Shown piece by piece: positions 16,871 to 25,723 of a stretch of DNA of 34,647 bases. This stretch comes from Planctomycetaceae bacterium (lineage in GTDB: Bacteria; Planctomycetota; Planctomycetia; Planctomycetales; Planctomycetaceae), in assembly GCA_016795145.1 (NCBI GenBank), contig JAEUII010000336.1:1-34647 (forward strand). Direction: 5' to 3'. The stretch's first letter is position 1, and each line of letters begins with the position of its first letter. The position numbers and the translations under genes are program-made. The notes below the pieces were generated by a model. The model had not been told where the DNA came from and ran no database searches. It saw only the letters and a list, made by a program, of their open reading frames with translations.

Positions 16871-16906
16871 AAAAAAAATCCCTGCTGGGTTGTTCAGCAG
16901 GGATTT
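16871..16906 (-). terminator. Intrinsic terminator of the rplM-rpsI operon
   Basis: On the minus strand a 12-bp perfect stem (AAATCCCTGCTG/CAGCAGGGATTT, 16895-16906 with 16876-16887) with a 7-base loop runs into eight T residues (16878-16871). It begins 51 bases after the rpsI stop codon. This is the clearest rho-independent terminator in the window. Confidence 0.92.
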
Positions 16907-16956
16907 GATTCACGCTAACCTTGCAATGAAACCGCGGTTTCACGCGATGACAAGCA

Positions 16957-17490
16957 TTATCGCTTTGAGAACTGGAAGCTTCGTCGAGCTTTCTTGAAGC
17001 CATACTTCTTTCGTTCAACCATTCGGTCGTCTCGAGTCAGCAGGCCGGCATTTGCAAGGTCATGATGCCAATTTGGGTTCAGTCCCTGAAGAGCACGAGC
17101 AACGCCCAGAACGATCGCTCCGGTCTGTCCCGTGATTCCGCCGCCCTGAACACGCACGGAGATATCAACCTGACCGACCTTTCCCACGACCTTCAATGGG
17201 AACATCACGCTGTCACGGTCTCGTTCAACGCGAAGATAATCTTCCATTGGACGACCATTGACAACGAAAGCACCTGAGCCTTCCTTTACGCGAACGCGAG
17301 CGACAGAAGTCTTACGACGTCCAGTTCCCATCGCGACGCCAAAACGGTCCACTTTTCCGCGGATGGTCGGCTGATAGTTTGGATCGGCAACCGCAGTTCC
17401 GGCTGAGCTTCCAAGAGACAGTTCTGGCAGCTGCGAAGATGGAACTTCAGGAGACGCAGCATCCGTGGCAAAAGTTGGGTCCGTGCTCAT
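16957..17490 (-). CDS. rpsI: 30S ribosomal protein S9 with N-terminal extension
   Basis: The C-terminal 130 residues are a canonical S9: GTGRRKTSVARVRVKEG near residue 54, VQGGGITGQTGAIVLGVARAL, and the ending KKARRSFQFSKR whose basic tail reaches the P-site tRNA. S9 is normally about 130 residues; this one has 177 because about 45 extra residues, rich in Ser, Pro, Ala and acidic residues, precede the core. The start at ATG 17490 is not supported by a strong ribosome site, but no internal ATG in the extension is better placed before GVAMGTGRRK, and the extension is in frame without stops. It lies 74 bases after rplM in the usual rplM-rpsI order, and is followed by a terminator. Confidence 0.97.
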   Translation of the reverse strand: MSTDPTFATDAASPEVPSSQLPELSLGSSAGTAVADPNYQPTIRGKVDRFGVAMGTGRRKTSVARVRVKEGSGAFVVNGRPMEDYLRVERDRDSVMFPLKVVGKVGQVDISVRVQGGGITGQTGAIVLGVARALQGLNPNWHHDLANAGLLTRDDRMVERKKYGFKKARRSFQFSKR

Positions 17491-17564
17491 AGCAACTCAA
17501 TGAACGAGAAAAACAGAAATCCTGACTGCAAGCACATGCTCACAGAAACAAATGTAAAATCAAA

Positions 17565-18074
17565 TCAGGCCTTAACCTTGGCCTTTGGCATCAGATGAGC
17601 CGGGAACGGCTGTGGCTTCTGTGCCTGATGAGGATGCTCGGTGCCGCGGAAAACTCGCAGCTTCTTCAGCATGTGTCGGCCCAGCTTGTTCTTTGGAAGC
17701 ATTCGGCGAACAGCTTCCTTGATCAGCATTTCCGGGCGATGTTCCCAGGTTTCGACAGCCGTACGAACCTTGCGACCTCCTGGGAAGCCGGTGTATCGGT
17801 CATATTCCTTCTTGGCCATCTTGGTGGTCAGGTAAGGAACCTTTGCATGCTCCATGGCGTTTCCAGAAAAGCGGATACGCTCACAGTTCGTCACAATCAC
17901 ATAGTCGCCAGTATCCACATGAGGAGTGTAACCAGCCTTGTGCTTGCCCATCAGAACGGTGGCAATCTGAGTGGCCAGTCGTCCAACAACCTGGTTATCA
18001 GCGTCGACGATAAACCAGTTCTGGTTCTCGACTTCTTCCTTCTTCGCCATCCATGTTTTGCCAATCGCCAGCAT
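17565..18074 (-). CDS. rplM: 50S ribosomal protein L13
   Basis: The 169-residue product matches L13: KTWMAKKEEVENQNWFIVDA aligns with the family N-terminus (KTF-AK-E-V-RDWYVVDA), then VVGRLATQIATVLMGKHKAG, HVDTGDYVIVTNCERI, and HRPEMLIKEAVRRMLPKNKL. L13 is an early assembly protein of the large subunit. ATG at 18074 is chosen over the ATG at 18050 because the KTW residues before the second Met are part of the conserved N-terminus; AAGGGATGAG lies upstream. The C-terminus carries a short Lys/Pro/Gln tail (AQKPQPFPAHLMPKAKVKA). It is the first gene of the operon. Confidence 0.97.
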   Translation of the reverse strand: MLAIGKTWMAKKEEVENQNWFIVDADNQVVGRLATQIATVLMGKHKAGYTPHVDTGDYVIVTNCERIRFSGNAMEHAKVPYLTTKMAKKEYDRYTGFPGGRKVRTAVETWEHRPEMLIKEAVRRMLPKNKLGRHMLKKLRVFRGTEHPHQAQKPQPFPAHLMPKAKVKA

Positions 18075-18092
18075 GGAAATCTCATCCCTTGC

Positions 18093-18110
18093 CCACTGGA
18101 ATCTCAGTGG
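18093..18110 (-). promoter_or_regulatory. Hairpin in the rplM leader
   Basis: A 6-bp stem CCACTG/CAGTGG with a 6-base loop lies 19-36 bases upstream of the rplM start, just before the putative ribosome site. L13 leaders are autoregulatory in other phyla, but this hairpin is too short to assign to a known leader class. Confidence 0.3.
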
Positions 18111-18308
18111 ATCTGTTCAAAAGTTCAGAAACACAAGTCAGCCAAATTCACGCCAAAAACCTAAAAAGCGTCCAGCCTTTATCGGCGTCGGGCGGAAAGA
18201 AGTCGAGCAGTCTAGTGAGTTGATTTCCCACAATCAATGCTCTTGACGTGTTTTCACCGCCCGGATTCCTGCGATTGCAACGAATTCTACGGTCCGTCAG
18301 CAATTCCC

Positions 18309-21300
18309 TCAGGAAAACAGCAATTCCAGATCTTCCACCGACAGGTCTTTCAGAATATTGCTGGTGTCGTCCCCCTCCAGAATCGCATCCGCAAGCTCGC
18401 GTTTTTGCTTCTGAAGTTCGGCAATTTTCTCTTCGACAGTGTCCCGGCAGATCAATCGGTACGCAAAAACGGTCTTCGTCTGGCCCACTCGGTGAGCGCG
18501 GTCGATGGCCTGAGCCTCCACGGCCGGATTCCACCAGGGGTCCAGAAGAAAGACGTAATCTGCTGCCGTCAAATTCAACCCAAGCCCCCCAGCTTTCAAG
18601 CTGATCAGGAAGACCTGGCATGCTTCGTCTTCCTGGAACCGGGTAACGCGAGCCTTTCGGTCTCGAGTCTTTCCGTCCAGGTATTCGTACGTCACGCCCT
18701 GCTTGTCCAAGTGGTCCCTGACAATGCTGAGCATGCTTGTAAACTGAGAAAACACGAGGGCTTTGTGGCCTTCGGCAACCAGTTCCTGCAGGTGCGGAAT
18801 CAGCACGTCCAGTTTTGCATATGGCTCGGATTCGTCTCCTCGCTTCAGCAGCGCTGGGTGGCAGGCGGCCTGGCGAAGTCGAAGCAGCGCTTCCAGAACG
18901 TGCATGCGAGTTCGAGCAATTCCCTGTTCCTGCACGAGTCCAAGCAAGGAATCGCGGTAGTGCAGACGAAGTTCGTCGTAAAGCCGACGCTGTTCTTCGT
19001 CCATGTCGCAAACAATCGTTTCTTCCAGTCGATCCGGAAGTTCCGCAGCCACTTGCTTCTTCGTTCGGCGAAGAATGAAAGGACGCAGCCCTTTCGCGAC
19101 GAGTTCTCGCGATTCTTTGCTGTCCGGATCCGCAATATGGGTTCGAAACGCCGTACTGCGTCCCAACATCCCCGGATTCAGAAACTCAAAGATCGACCAG
19201 AGGTCTCCCGCGTTGTTTTCAATCGGAGTTCCCGACAGAGCAAGACGGAAGTTGGCCTTCAGCAGCCGAGAGGCACGGGCAATCTGCGACGACGGATTCT
19301 TGATTGTCTGTGCTTCATCAAGCACGACGTAATCAAAATCGATGTCTTTCAGCACTGCGATATCGCGACGAATGGTGCCGTAGGTGGTCAAAATCAGATT
19401 GTGACGACCAAACTCTGCTCGCAGGTTGGCTCGCTCCAATCCCGTGTATTCCATCACCTTCAGGCTCGGAGCAAAGCGAGCACACTCGCTGGCCCAGTTG
19501 AACATCAGCGATCGCGGAACAACGACCAGCGATGGCGGTGGAGTCTTCAGGTCCTCGAGACGCTTGAGCAGCATCGCAAGGAACTGAACGGTCTTACCGA
19601 GTCCCATGTCGTCCGCAAGACAGCCGCCAAAGTTAAAGTCGCTGAGGAACTTCAGCCACGACAGACCCTGACGCTGGTAACCACGAAGCTGCCCCATAAA
19701 CGACGGAGGAACCGGGACGTCTTCCAGTCCCGCGAAGTTGCGGAATCGTTCCCGCATTGCTTCGAAGCCCGCATCAATGTCAACGTTTTCCTGTGTCGCC
19801 AGGAGGGCATCCAGCAGTGCAGCCTGAGAAGTCGAGAATCGCAGTCCTTCTTCCGTCGCTGTTCCCAGACCGGAGATCATGCCGATTTGTTCCAGCCACT
19901 CTTCGGGAAGAATGCCGAGCGACCCGTCATCAAGCCGAACGGTCGAATCGCCTCGCTCCAGTGCCCGCAGCAGTTCCGGGAACGAAACCGAACGGCCTTC
20001 GAAATCGACATCGGTATGAACATCGAACCAGTCGACATCTGAGCTGACTCGGAACCGAAGTCCGCCCGCCTGACGGACTTTGCTGCCGTCGGCGAACACG
20101 TTCCAGCCCGCATCAACCAGTTCTCGAACGGCACGGCCCAGATCCCGCCGAGCAATCTCGACGTTGACCGTTTGCTTCAGGTCGCCAAGTCGCCGACGGA
20201 AGCCCACCTGACGCAGTTTTTCCCAGCATCCGCCTTCAAACGAACGGTCTCGGATAATGCAACGATTGCTTTCTCGCTGCACAACGGCCCATCGAGCACT
20301 GCTGCCTGAAACCGGCGTTCCGAGGTACTCGAAGATGACTTCCGCGTTCAGCGAATCATTACGCCAGCGGTTCATCGGAGGCGCGGAAATTCGCAGGACA
20401 GGAGCCGGAGTCGTACGAACTTCCTCGAGCTGCAGCTCCTTCGGAAGATCGAGTCGTGGCAGTGACGGAATATCCAAAAGCCGGTCCACGAAGTCGTGCT
20501 GATCCGTCTCGGGAATGTGCAGCGCACCGCCGCTGGCGAGCATCTTCATCCATTCCGGAGCACCGAAATCTCGCAGCAGCGAAATGGAATCATTCGTGAT
20601 GACGAAACCGCCTGGAACAACAAGCGGAACGTCAGCCAGTTCGAGCGTTTCTTCGTTTCGAACCAGCAATCCGGCGACTTTCCAGCCTTCCACTTCTGTA
20701 TCGCGGCGAACCCGAATCGTCAGTTCCCATGGCTCAGATTCGTCCCATTCCAGAAGCTGCTCACCAGCCTCGTCACTGCCCAAAATTCGAAGGCGGCGAC
20801 TGCGGCACATGTCCGGAAGAACCAGCTGCCCCAGCTCAAAAGGAACATAAAACCGGTGCGCGGATGTCCGCAGCTCGGCCTGCTGAGTTGACCAGTTATT
20901 GCGTTCTGGAATCGCTCCTGCCAGATATGACAAAAATGTCCGGTCGTCTTCATGCTCGATGTGATCCAGTTCGCCCGGACGGACCTTCAGAGGCTTGATC
21001 TTGCCCCATTGTCCCCCAGCACGACGCTGACGCTGTGACGCCTGAATGACCAGTTTTCCGGCTTCTTTGCTGGCTTCCAGGTCGACTTCGTAGAAGATCT
21101 GACGTTCTTCCGGGTCGGATTTTTTTCGGCCGTCCGGCGAGTCGTCCATGTTGTCGCGCAGTTCCGCGAGTCTAGCTTCCCAGGGACGCAGGGTTCGCTG
21201 AACCGGCTGAGTCTTTGCCTTTGGCCGGCTTCGAGGAATCCGTGAATCCCCTTCCGGATCGTTCCCGCCGGGCTCGAGATCATCGACCGCAATCGGCTGA

Positions 21301-21623
21301 TAGGCCATCGGAGCAACAAACGGCGTAATCCTGCCAGGACGCAGGGTGGGGCTCACATAGCCAGCACTGTCAGTCGCCAGAACAGTCGCCCAAAGGTGTT
21401 TGCACACCTTGCTTTTGGCGTACTGCTCGCACGTGCAAAACAGCCCAATATCTTCAGGCGTGTAGCGCAGCTGAGTCTGGTATTCGGATCCGTCCTGCAC
21501 AACTCCAAACACGTTTTCAGGAGTCACTCGAATCAGTGAGATTCGTTCGGCCTCAATGTAGGCAGCGCCACGATGCCGCAGGTCTGCCCGAAAACGTGTC
21601 TGCAATAACTCCGCAAGTGTCAT
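18309..21623 (-). CDS. SWIM-domain SNF2-family helicase/ATPase
   Basis: The 1,104-residue product has an N-terminal SWIM zinc motif CTCEQYAKSKVCKHLW (Cys63, Cys65, Cys74, His76), a long uncharacterised middle (about 100-620), and a C-terminal SNF2 engine. The engine shows the Walker A DDMGLGKT near 670, the DEAQ box VVLDEAQTIKN near 767, LSGTPIENNAGDLW, FILRRTKKQV, LKAGGLGLNLTAADYV and IDRAHRVGQTKTV near 1045. Such bacterial proteins are ATP-driven double-stranded DNA translocases that remodel protein-DNA or RNA polymerase complexes; the specific role is unknown. ATG at 21623 has no strong ribosome site, but the SWIM region needs this start. The gene runs toward rplM on the same strand with a 234-base gap, so it ends just upstream of the ribosomal operon. 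Confidence 0.93.
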   Translation of the reverse strand: MTLAELLQTRFRADLRHRGAAYIEAERISLIRVTPENVFGVVQDGSEYQTQLRYTPEDIGLFCTCEQYAKSKVCKHLWATVLATDSAGYVSPTLRPGRITPFVAPMAYQPIAVDDLEPGGNDPEGDSRIPRSRPKAKTQPVQRTLRPWEARLAELRDNMDDSPDGRKKSDPEERQIFYEVDLEASKEAGKLVIQASQRQRRAGGQWGKIKPLKVRPGELDHIEHEDDRTFLSYLAGAIPERNNWSTQQAELRTSAHRFYVPFELGQLVLPDMCRSRRLRILGSDEAGEQLLEWDESEPWELTIRVRRDTEVEGWKVAGLLVRNEETLELADVPLVVPGGFVITNDSISLLRDFGAPEWMKMLASGGALHIPETDQHDFVDRLLDIPSLPRLDLPKELQLEEVRTTPAPVLRISAPPMNRWRNDSLNAEVIFEYLGTPVSGSSARWAVVQRESNRCIIRDRSFEGGCWEKLRQVGFRRRLGDLKQTVNVEIARRDLGRAVRELVDAGWNVFADGSKVRQAGGLRFRVSSDVDWFDVHTDVDFEGRSVSFPELLRALERGDSTVRLDDGSLGILPEEWLEQIGMISGLGTATEEGLRFSTSQAALLDALLATQENVDIDAGFEAMRERFRNFAGLEDVPVPPSFMGQLRGYQRQGLSWLKFLSDFNFGGCLADDMGLGKTVQFLAMLLKRLEDLKTPPPSLVVVPRSLMFNWASECARFAPSLKVMEYTGLERANLRAEFGRHNLILTTYGTIRRDIAVLKDIDFDYVVLDEAQTIKNPSSQIARASRLLKANFRLALSGTPIENNAGDLWSIFEFLNPGMLGRSTAFRTHIADPDSKESRELVAKGLRPFILRRTKKQVAAELPDRLEETIVCDMDEEQRRLYDELRLHYRDSLLGLVQEQGIARTRMHVLEALLRLRQAACHPALLKRGDESEPYAKLDVLIPHLQELVAEGHKALVFSQFTSMLSIVRDHLDKQGVTYEYLDGKTRDRKARVTRFQEDEACQVFLISLKAGGLGLNLTAADYVFLLDPWWNPAVEAQAIDRAHRVGQTKTVFAYRLICRDTVEEKIAELQKQKRELADAILEGDDTSNILKDLSVEDLELLFS

Positions 21624-21997
21624 ATTCGATCAGGTGGTCTGGTCAGACAAAGACTGAACAGGAACCGTTCAGGAGCCAATCACCAGCTCTCAAACGTGAG
21701 GTATCCAGTCTTTGGGTTTGGTTCAGGTAACTCCGCATCATGCGGTGAAGCTGGCCCCACAGCTGGGCCGTGTCTTTCCCCCACGCAGCGTTTCGAAAGG
21801 ATGCCGGACCAGCGACCTCCTGTCCCACCAGCCATTTCGACCTGCGCGCAGCGGACCGAGGAGGGTAATCGATCGAAGGGTTCCTGACCAGAACAGCCTG
21901 GCGAATTCGCGAACTCTGCGGAGAATGCGAATCGTTCAGCGCCCCAGAACTAACCTTCTTGTCGCACATGCGGGTAAACACGACTTTTCCCCGACCA
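21624..21997. other. Gap upstream of the SNF2 gene; weak small open frame
   Basis: No gene is supported. A minus-strand frame (21643-21981, 112 codons) contains a stretch with some protein-like character (WGKDTAQLWGQLHRMMRSYL), but it has no ribosome site and no recognisable family. It could be a decayed gene. The left part presumably holds the SNF2 promoter. Confidence 0.4.
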
Positions 21998-22130
21998 CCT
22001 GAGCTTGAGGCGCTAGCCGATTTCTTTTGCCTGCAACCCCTGAGCCCGAGGCACTAGCCGAACTGCCTTGAATATGTCCCAGAATTGTGTCGATCAGCAC
22101 GGAAGTTTCGGCTAGCGCCTCAGGCTCAGG
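21998..22130. repeat. Composite inverted-repeat element, copy 1
   Basis: Two 23-bp terminal arms (21998-22020 and 22108-22130) are inverted repeats with a single mismatch; the arm core is GAGGCGCTAGCCGA. A third related unit (22039-22061, core GAGGCACTAGCCGA) lies inside in the same orientation as the left arm and is followed by ACTGCCTTGAA. The element ends 11 bases from the stop codon of the metallophosphoesterase gene. No reading frame lies inside, so it is a non-autonomous, MITE- or BIME-like element. Confidence 0.85.
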
Positions 22131-22141
22131 AAGCATCGACC

Positions 22142-22750
22142 TCACGATTCCAGATGCAGAGGCGTCAGTAATCCTGATTCTGTGTCGTACGTCGCAAAAG
22201 CTCGATTCACGAGGGCGTTGACGACTACAAAATAACGGCCGTCGGCAAGGGAGACTGGTTGTTTGCCGTCCCATGCGACCGTTTCTTCCGGAGAGACCAG
22301 AAGCCAGCGGTGGTAGTGCCCGGCAAACAGAATGCGGTCTGGCTGTGAGGAAAAGATCTGTGTCCGACGCTGAGCGGTTGTAGGAGAGCCTTCAAAAAAC
22401 CAAAGGTCTTCCAGAGATTCCGGGTTGAGCCACGGTTCGATGTGGGCGAATTGGCAATCTTCGACTCGCAGTCGTGCCGTCAGTGACTGCATGTAGGCGA
22501 CGCTCTCGGGAGCAAACCGATTTCCCAGTTCGCCTGCGTCAGGCTGACACAGACCAAAATCATGATTGCCCCAGACGCCCGACACCGAAGAACCGGCCAG
22601 CAGGCGACAGGTTTGATCGAGCCGATGCCCGAGCTCATAGATGTCGCCCAGCGTGATGATTCGGTCCACCTGAAGCAGTTGCAGCCTCTGAAGACACGCG
22701 TCCAGGTAGTCCGTCGCTTCATGGATGTCCGCGATGATTCCGAGCTTCAT
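22142..22750 (-). CDS. Small calcineurin-like metallophosphoesterase (YfcE/MJ0936 type)
   Basis: The 202-residue product shows all metal-binding blocks of the family: DIH (Asp8, His10), GDI (Asp36), GNHD (Asn62, His63), His103 in AHIEP, and GHYH (His145, His147). Members are two-metal cytoplasmic phosphodiesterases or phosphatases; the natural substrate cannot be read from sequence. ATG at 22750 starts directly at the first beta-strand (MKLGIIADIH). The gene is exactly bracketed by two copies of the same repeat element, 11 bases beyond its stop and 18 bases before its start, so its promoter must lie in or beyond the upstream copy. Confidence 0.92.
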   Translation of the reverse strand: MKLGIIADIHEATDYLDACLQRLQLLQVDRIITLGDIYELGHRLDQTCRLLAGSSVSGVWGNHDFGLCQPDAGELGNRFAPESVAYMQSLTARLRVEDCQFAHIEPWLNPESLEDLWFFEGSPTTAQRRTQIFSSQPDRILFAGHYHRWLLVSPEETVAWDGKQPVSLADGRYFVVVNALVNRAFATYDTESGLLTPLHLES

Positions 22751-22768
22751 GCGTGTTCTCTGTCAAAG

Positions 22769-22897
22769 CCTGAGCCTGAGGCGCTAGCCGATTCTCTCCC
22801 TGCATCCCATTAGCCCGAGGCACTAGCCGAACTGCCTTGAACGTCCCAGAATTGTGCGTTCCGCAGATGAGGTTTCGGCTAGCGCCTCAGGCTCAGG
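22769..22897. repeat. Composite inverted-repeat element, copy 2
   Basis: Same design as copy 1: perfect 23-bp inverted arms (22769-22791 and 22875-22897) and the internal third unit (22808-22830), in the same overall orientation. The right arm contains the stop codon of the ABC ATPase gene (22893-22895), so the last residues of that protein are shaped by the repeat. Confidence 0.88.
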
Positions 22898-23594
22898 AAG
22901 CTGTGGAAGCACTTTGATCGTCGAAGTGCACTGCGCCGTGGCTGAGTGTGATCGTGCGGGAAAATCTGGAGGCCAGCTCGTCGCTGTGAGTCACGCACAT
23001 GAGTGCCGTTTGATTCTCTGCGGCCACTTCCAGAAGCAGGGTCCCGATGCCGGCAGCAGTTTCCGGATCCAGGTTGCCGGTGGGTTCGTCGGCAAGCAGC
23101 AACGAGGGCTGATGGACAAGCGCTCGGCACACGGCGACTCGCTGACGTTCACCACCGGAGAGTTTTCCGGGTCGATGATTGATTCGATGAGACAGCCCGA
23201 CGCGATCCAGCAACTGAACAGCTCGCTCGCGCACATTTCCCGGCGACCCGAATCCTGCCAATGTCGGAAGCATGACGTTTTCAAGAACGCTGCACTGAGG
23301 AAGTAGCTGGTGGTCCTGGAACACGAAGCCAATGTGCTGGTTTCGGAATGATGCCAGCCTTGAACTTCCGAGCCGCCAGGGATTCTCCCCCAGGATTTCA
23401 ATCAGCCCCGATGTTGGCTTGTCTAAAGTTCCCGCCAAATAAAGGAGCGTACTCTTGCCGCAACCCGAGGGTCCTCGAATCGCCACCGCGGTGCCGGACA
23501 TCAACCGTATGTTCACATCACGGAGAATGGCCACCGGGCCGGCCGGTGTCTCAAACGTGCGAGTCACGTTGTGCATGTGAAGAACGATTGGCAT
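22893..23594 (-). CDS. Orphan ABC transporter ATPase, LolD/MacB type
   Basis: The 233-residue product has Walker A GPSGCGKST, Q-loop FVFQDHQLL, signature LSGGERQRVA, Walker B LLLADEPTG and the H-loop VTHSDE. The pattern (including CRALVHQPSLLLADEPTGNL) is that of the LolD/MacB/FtsE group, which power substrate extraction from the inner membrane and do not import small solutes. The usual FtsX-like permease partner is absent on both sides. ATG at 23594 (MPIVLHMHNVTRTF) fits the family start; an in-frame ATG at 23627 would add 11 non-conserved residues; neither has a good ribosome site. The stop codon falls inside the repeat arm. It probably works with a permease encoded elsewhere, or is left over from a lost operon. 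Confidence 0.88.
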   Translation of the reverse strand: MPIVLHMHNVTRTFETPAGPVAILRDVNIRLMSGTAVAIRGPSGCGKSTLLYLAGTLDKPTSGLIEILGENPWRLGSSRLASFRNQHIGFVFQDHQLLPQCSVLENVMLPTLAGFGSPGNVRERAVQLLDRVGLSHRINHRPGKLSGGERQRVAVCRALVHQPSLLLADEPTGNLDPETAAGIGTLLLEVAAENQTALMCVTHSDELASRFSRTITLSHGAVHFDDQSASTAS

Positions 23595-23792
23595 CGAAAA
23601 ATCCGTTGATCTGAAACACTGCGGCATGCAAGGCTCGGCGGACCGAACTGCGGCTTCACTGATCCATTGACGCTGTGAAGTGTAAGTGATTCTTCAGGCC
23701 GTTCCAGTCGCGTGGTGCCGCTTCACTGTGTAACCTTCCCTCCATTGAATTCCTGCCCATGACTTTTCCTGCCTTTGAACAGGAGCAGATTG

Positions 23793-25106
23793 GTGCCACA
23801 AACCAAGGCTGTTCATTCACGTCGATTTGCTGTTTCCACGCTGGCTGCCGGAGCGTTCAGCCATTGGATTGCTCCGGTCACATTTGGCCAGCCATCGCCG
23901 ACCGTTTCTCGTTCACCTCTGGAACGTGCGAGGATCGGGGCCATTGGACTTCGGTATCAGGGCACGGTGATCACCGAGAAGGCCAGGGCTCACGGCGACA
24001 TCGTGGCGCTGTGCGACGTGGATCGTCATGTCCGCGAACAGGCTCGTGCGTCGTTCGGGAGTACAGCGAAGATCTTTGAAGACTATCAGGAGCTCCTGAA
24101 ACAGCAGGACGTTGACGTTGTGCTGATCGGAACACCGGACCACTGGCATTCCAAAATGGTGATCGATGCCTGTTTCGCCGGAAAGCATGTTTACTGCGAA
24201 AAGCCCTTGACGCTCACCATCGATGAAGGAAAGGTCGTCCGCAAAGCAACTCAGTCGGCGAAGGGAACCATCCAGGTAGGTTCATGGCAACGGAGTGATC
24301 ACCGCTTTCGACTGGCCGTCGAAATGGTCCGATCCGGACGTATTGGGCAGCTGCAAACAGTGGAAGTGGTGCTGGGAAAGAACGAAGTCGGTGGCCCGTT
24401 TGAACAGTATCCGGTCCCGAAGCATTTCAACTGGAACCTGTGGCAGGGCCAAACACCCGACGTTCCGTATATCCCGGAACGATCGCATTACACATTTCGG
24501 TGGTGGCACGAATACTCGGGCGGTCAAATGACCGACTGGGGTGCTCACCATGTCGACATTGCTCAGTGGGCCATCAATTCATTGCCCGTGGAGATTTCCG
24601 GAACAGGCAAGTTTCCGGACGTCAAAGACGGATACAACGTACCGATCGATTTCAGTGCGACGGTGAAGTATGCGAATGGTGTCACCATGACGATCAGCGA
24701 CACCGGGCGCAACGGCATTCTGTTCTCCGGAACCGGCGGGCGAATCTTCGTGAATCGTGGTTCAATCACGGGACAACCGGTGGATGCCCTGTCAACAATG
24801 CCGCTGCCTCGAGAACAGTTCGCGATCTACGGCAACGATAATCTCAGCAGACCTGAACGCTCCGGAAAACTGGATGCCATCATCAACCACATGGGCAATT
24901 TCTTTGACTGTATCGAATCTGGCAAGCCCACAATCTCAGACGTCGAGAGTCAACATCGCAGTGCTACGACGTGCCATCTGGCCAACATCGCAGTGAAGCT
25001 CGGCCGAACCGTAAAATGGGATCCTGAAAAAGAACAGTTCATCGATGACCGAGAAGCAACGGCCATGATGAGTCGTCCGCAGCGAAAGGGGTTTGAGGTC
25101 GCGTGA
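23793..25106 (+). CDS. Tat-exported Gfo/Idh/MocA-family oxidoreductase
   Basis: The 437-residue product begins with a twin-arginine signal ([14 protein letters not shown]) and then the Rossmann domain ([25 protein letters not shown]). The family signature CEKPLT follows [25 protein letters not shown], and the C-terminal domain has [18 protein letters not shown], whose His/Asp residues are catalytic in the family. It resembles the NAD(P)-dependent sugar or inositol dehydrogenase-like enzymes that planctomycetes export in large numbers; the substrate is unknown. GTG at 23793 has AGGAG seven bases upstream; a TTG at 23790 or 23775 is possible. The first repeat unit of the 198-bp array starts 10 bases after the stop codon. 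Confidence 0.9.
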   Translation: MPQTKAVHSRRFAVSTLAAGAFSHWIAPVTFGQPSPTVSRSPLERARIGAIGLRYQGTVITEKARAHGDIVALCDVDRHVREQARASFGSTAKIFEDYQELLKQQDVDVVLIGTPDHWHSKMVIDACFAGKHVYCEKPLTLTIDEGKVVRKATQSAKGTIQVGSWQRSDHRFRLAVEMVRSGRIGQLQTVEVVLGKNEVGGPFEQYPVPKHFNWNLWQGQTPDVPYIPERSHYTFRWWHEYSGGQMTDWGAHHVDIAQWAINSLPVEISGTGKFPDVKDGYNVPIDFSATVKYANGVTMTISDTGRNGILFSGTGGRIFVNRGSITGQPVDALSTMPLPREQFAIYGNDNLSRPERSGKLDAIINHMGNFFDCIESGKPTISDVESQHRSATTCHLANIAVKLGRTVKWDPEKEQFIDDREATAMMSRPQRKGFEVA

Positions 25107-25116
25107 GTTTGTACCG

Positions 25117-25705
25117 GTAGGTGCCACTCGCCGAGTGGCACTTCGCAGCTTGCTGCGACCAGCGACCATCCGACATGCCAAATTCTAAATACTGGACGTG
25201 GTAAAGGCCGACAACGCAAGGCCCCTAAAGCAAGTGGGCATGGCATGTTGCTCAGGCCAGAATGGGGTTCGCCTGACGGCGAAAGTCCTTTCCGGCAGAA
25301 AGGACCTACATTCTGTAGGTGCCACTTGCCGAGTGGCACTTCGCAGCCTGCTGCGACCAGCGACCATCCGACATGCCAAATTCTAAATACTGAACGTGGT
25401 AAAGGCCGACAACGCAAGGCCCCTAAAGCAAGCGGGCATGGCATTTTGCTCAGGCCAGAATGGGGTTCGCCTGACGGCGAAAGTCCTTTCCGGCAGAAAG
25501 GATCTACATTCTGTGGGTGCCACTTGCCGAGTGGCACTTCGCAGCCTGCTGCGACCAGCGACCATTCGACGTACCACGTGCTAAGTGCTGAACGTGGTAA
25601 AGGCCGACAACGCAAGGCCCCTAAAGCAAGCGGGCATGGCATTTTGCTCAGGCCAGATTGGGGTTCGCCTGACGGCGAAAGTCCTTTCCGGCAGAAAGGA
25701 CCTAC
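25117..25705 (+). repeat. Three tandem 198-bp repeats
   Basis: Units start at 25117, 25315 and 25513, each with GTRGGTGCCACT. Units one and two differ at only about six positions. Unit three is just as similar except for a cluster of changes in about 27 bases (25562-25588) and a few near its end. Each unit holds the hairpin GTGCCACT-TGCCG-AGTGGCAC and the hairpin TCCTTTC-CGGCA-GAAAGGA. The period is divisible by three and has few stops, so long spurious frames run through it on both strands, including one of 230 codons with a 66-residue period. Most likely a non-coding repeat, with no visible function. Confidence 0.9.
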
Positions 25706-25723
25706 TCGAATGCTCAGCGCATG

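Noticed and set aside
18237..20042. A 601-codon plus-strand open frame
   Set aside because: It is antisense to the SNF2 gene, which has all the family motifs; the product has no domain and looks like a codon-bias shadow.
21643..21981. A 112-codon minus-strand gene
   Set aside because: Some helical-looking composition, but no ribosome site, no family, and it overlaps the presumed SNF2 promoter region; kept only as a possible decayed gene.
24950..25642. Minus-strand open frame with a 66-residue period
   Set aside because: It follows the 198-bp DNA repeat, overlaps the Gfo/Idh/MocA gene end, and has no ribosome site; several frames are open here for the same reason.
25117..25705. Possible CRISPR array
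   Set aside because: The period of 198 bases and near identity of the whole unit exclude the repeat-spacer pattern; no cas gene is nearby.
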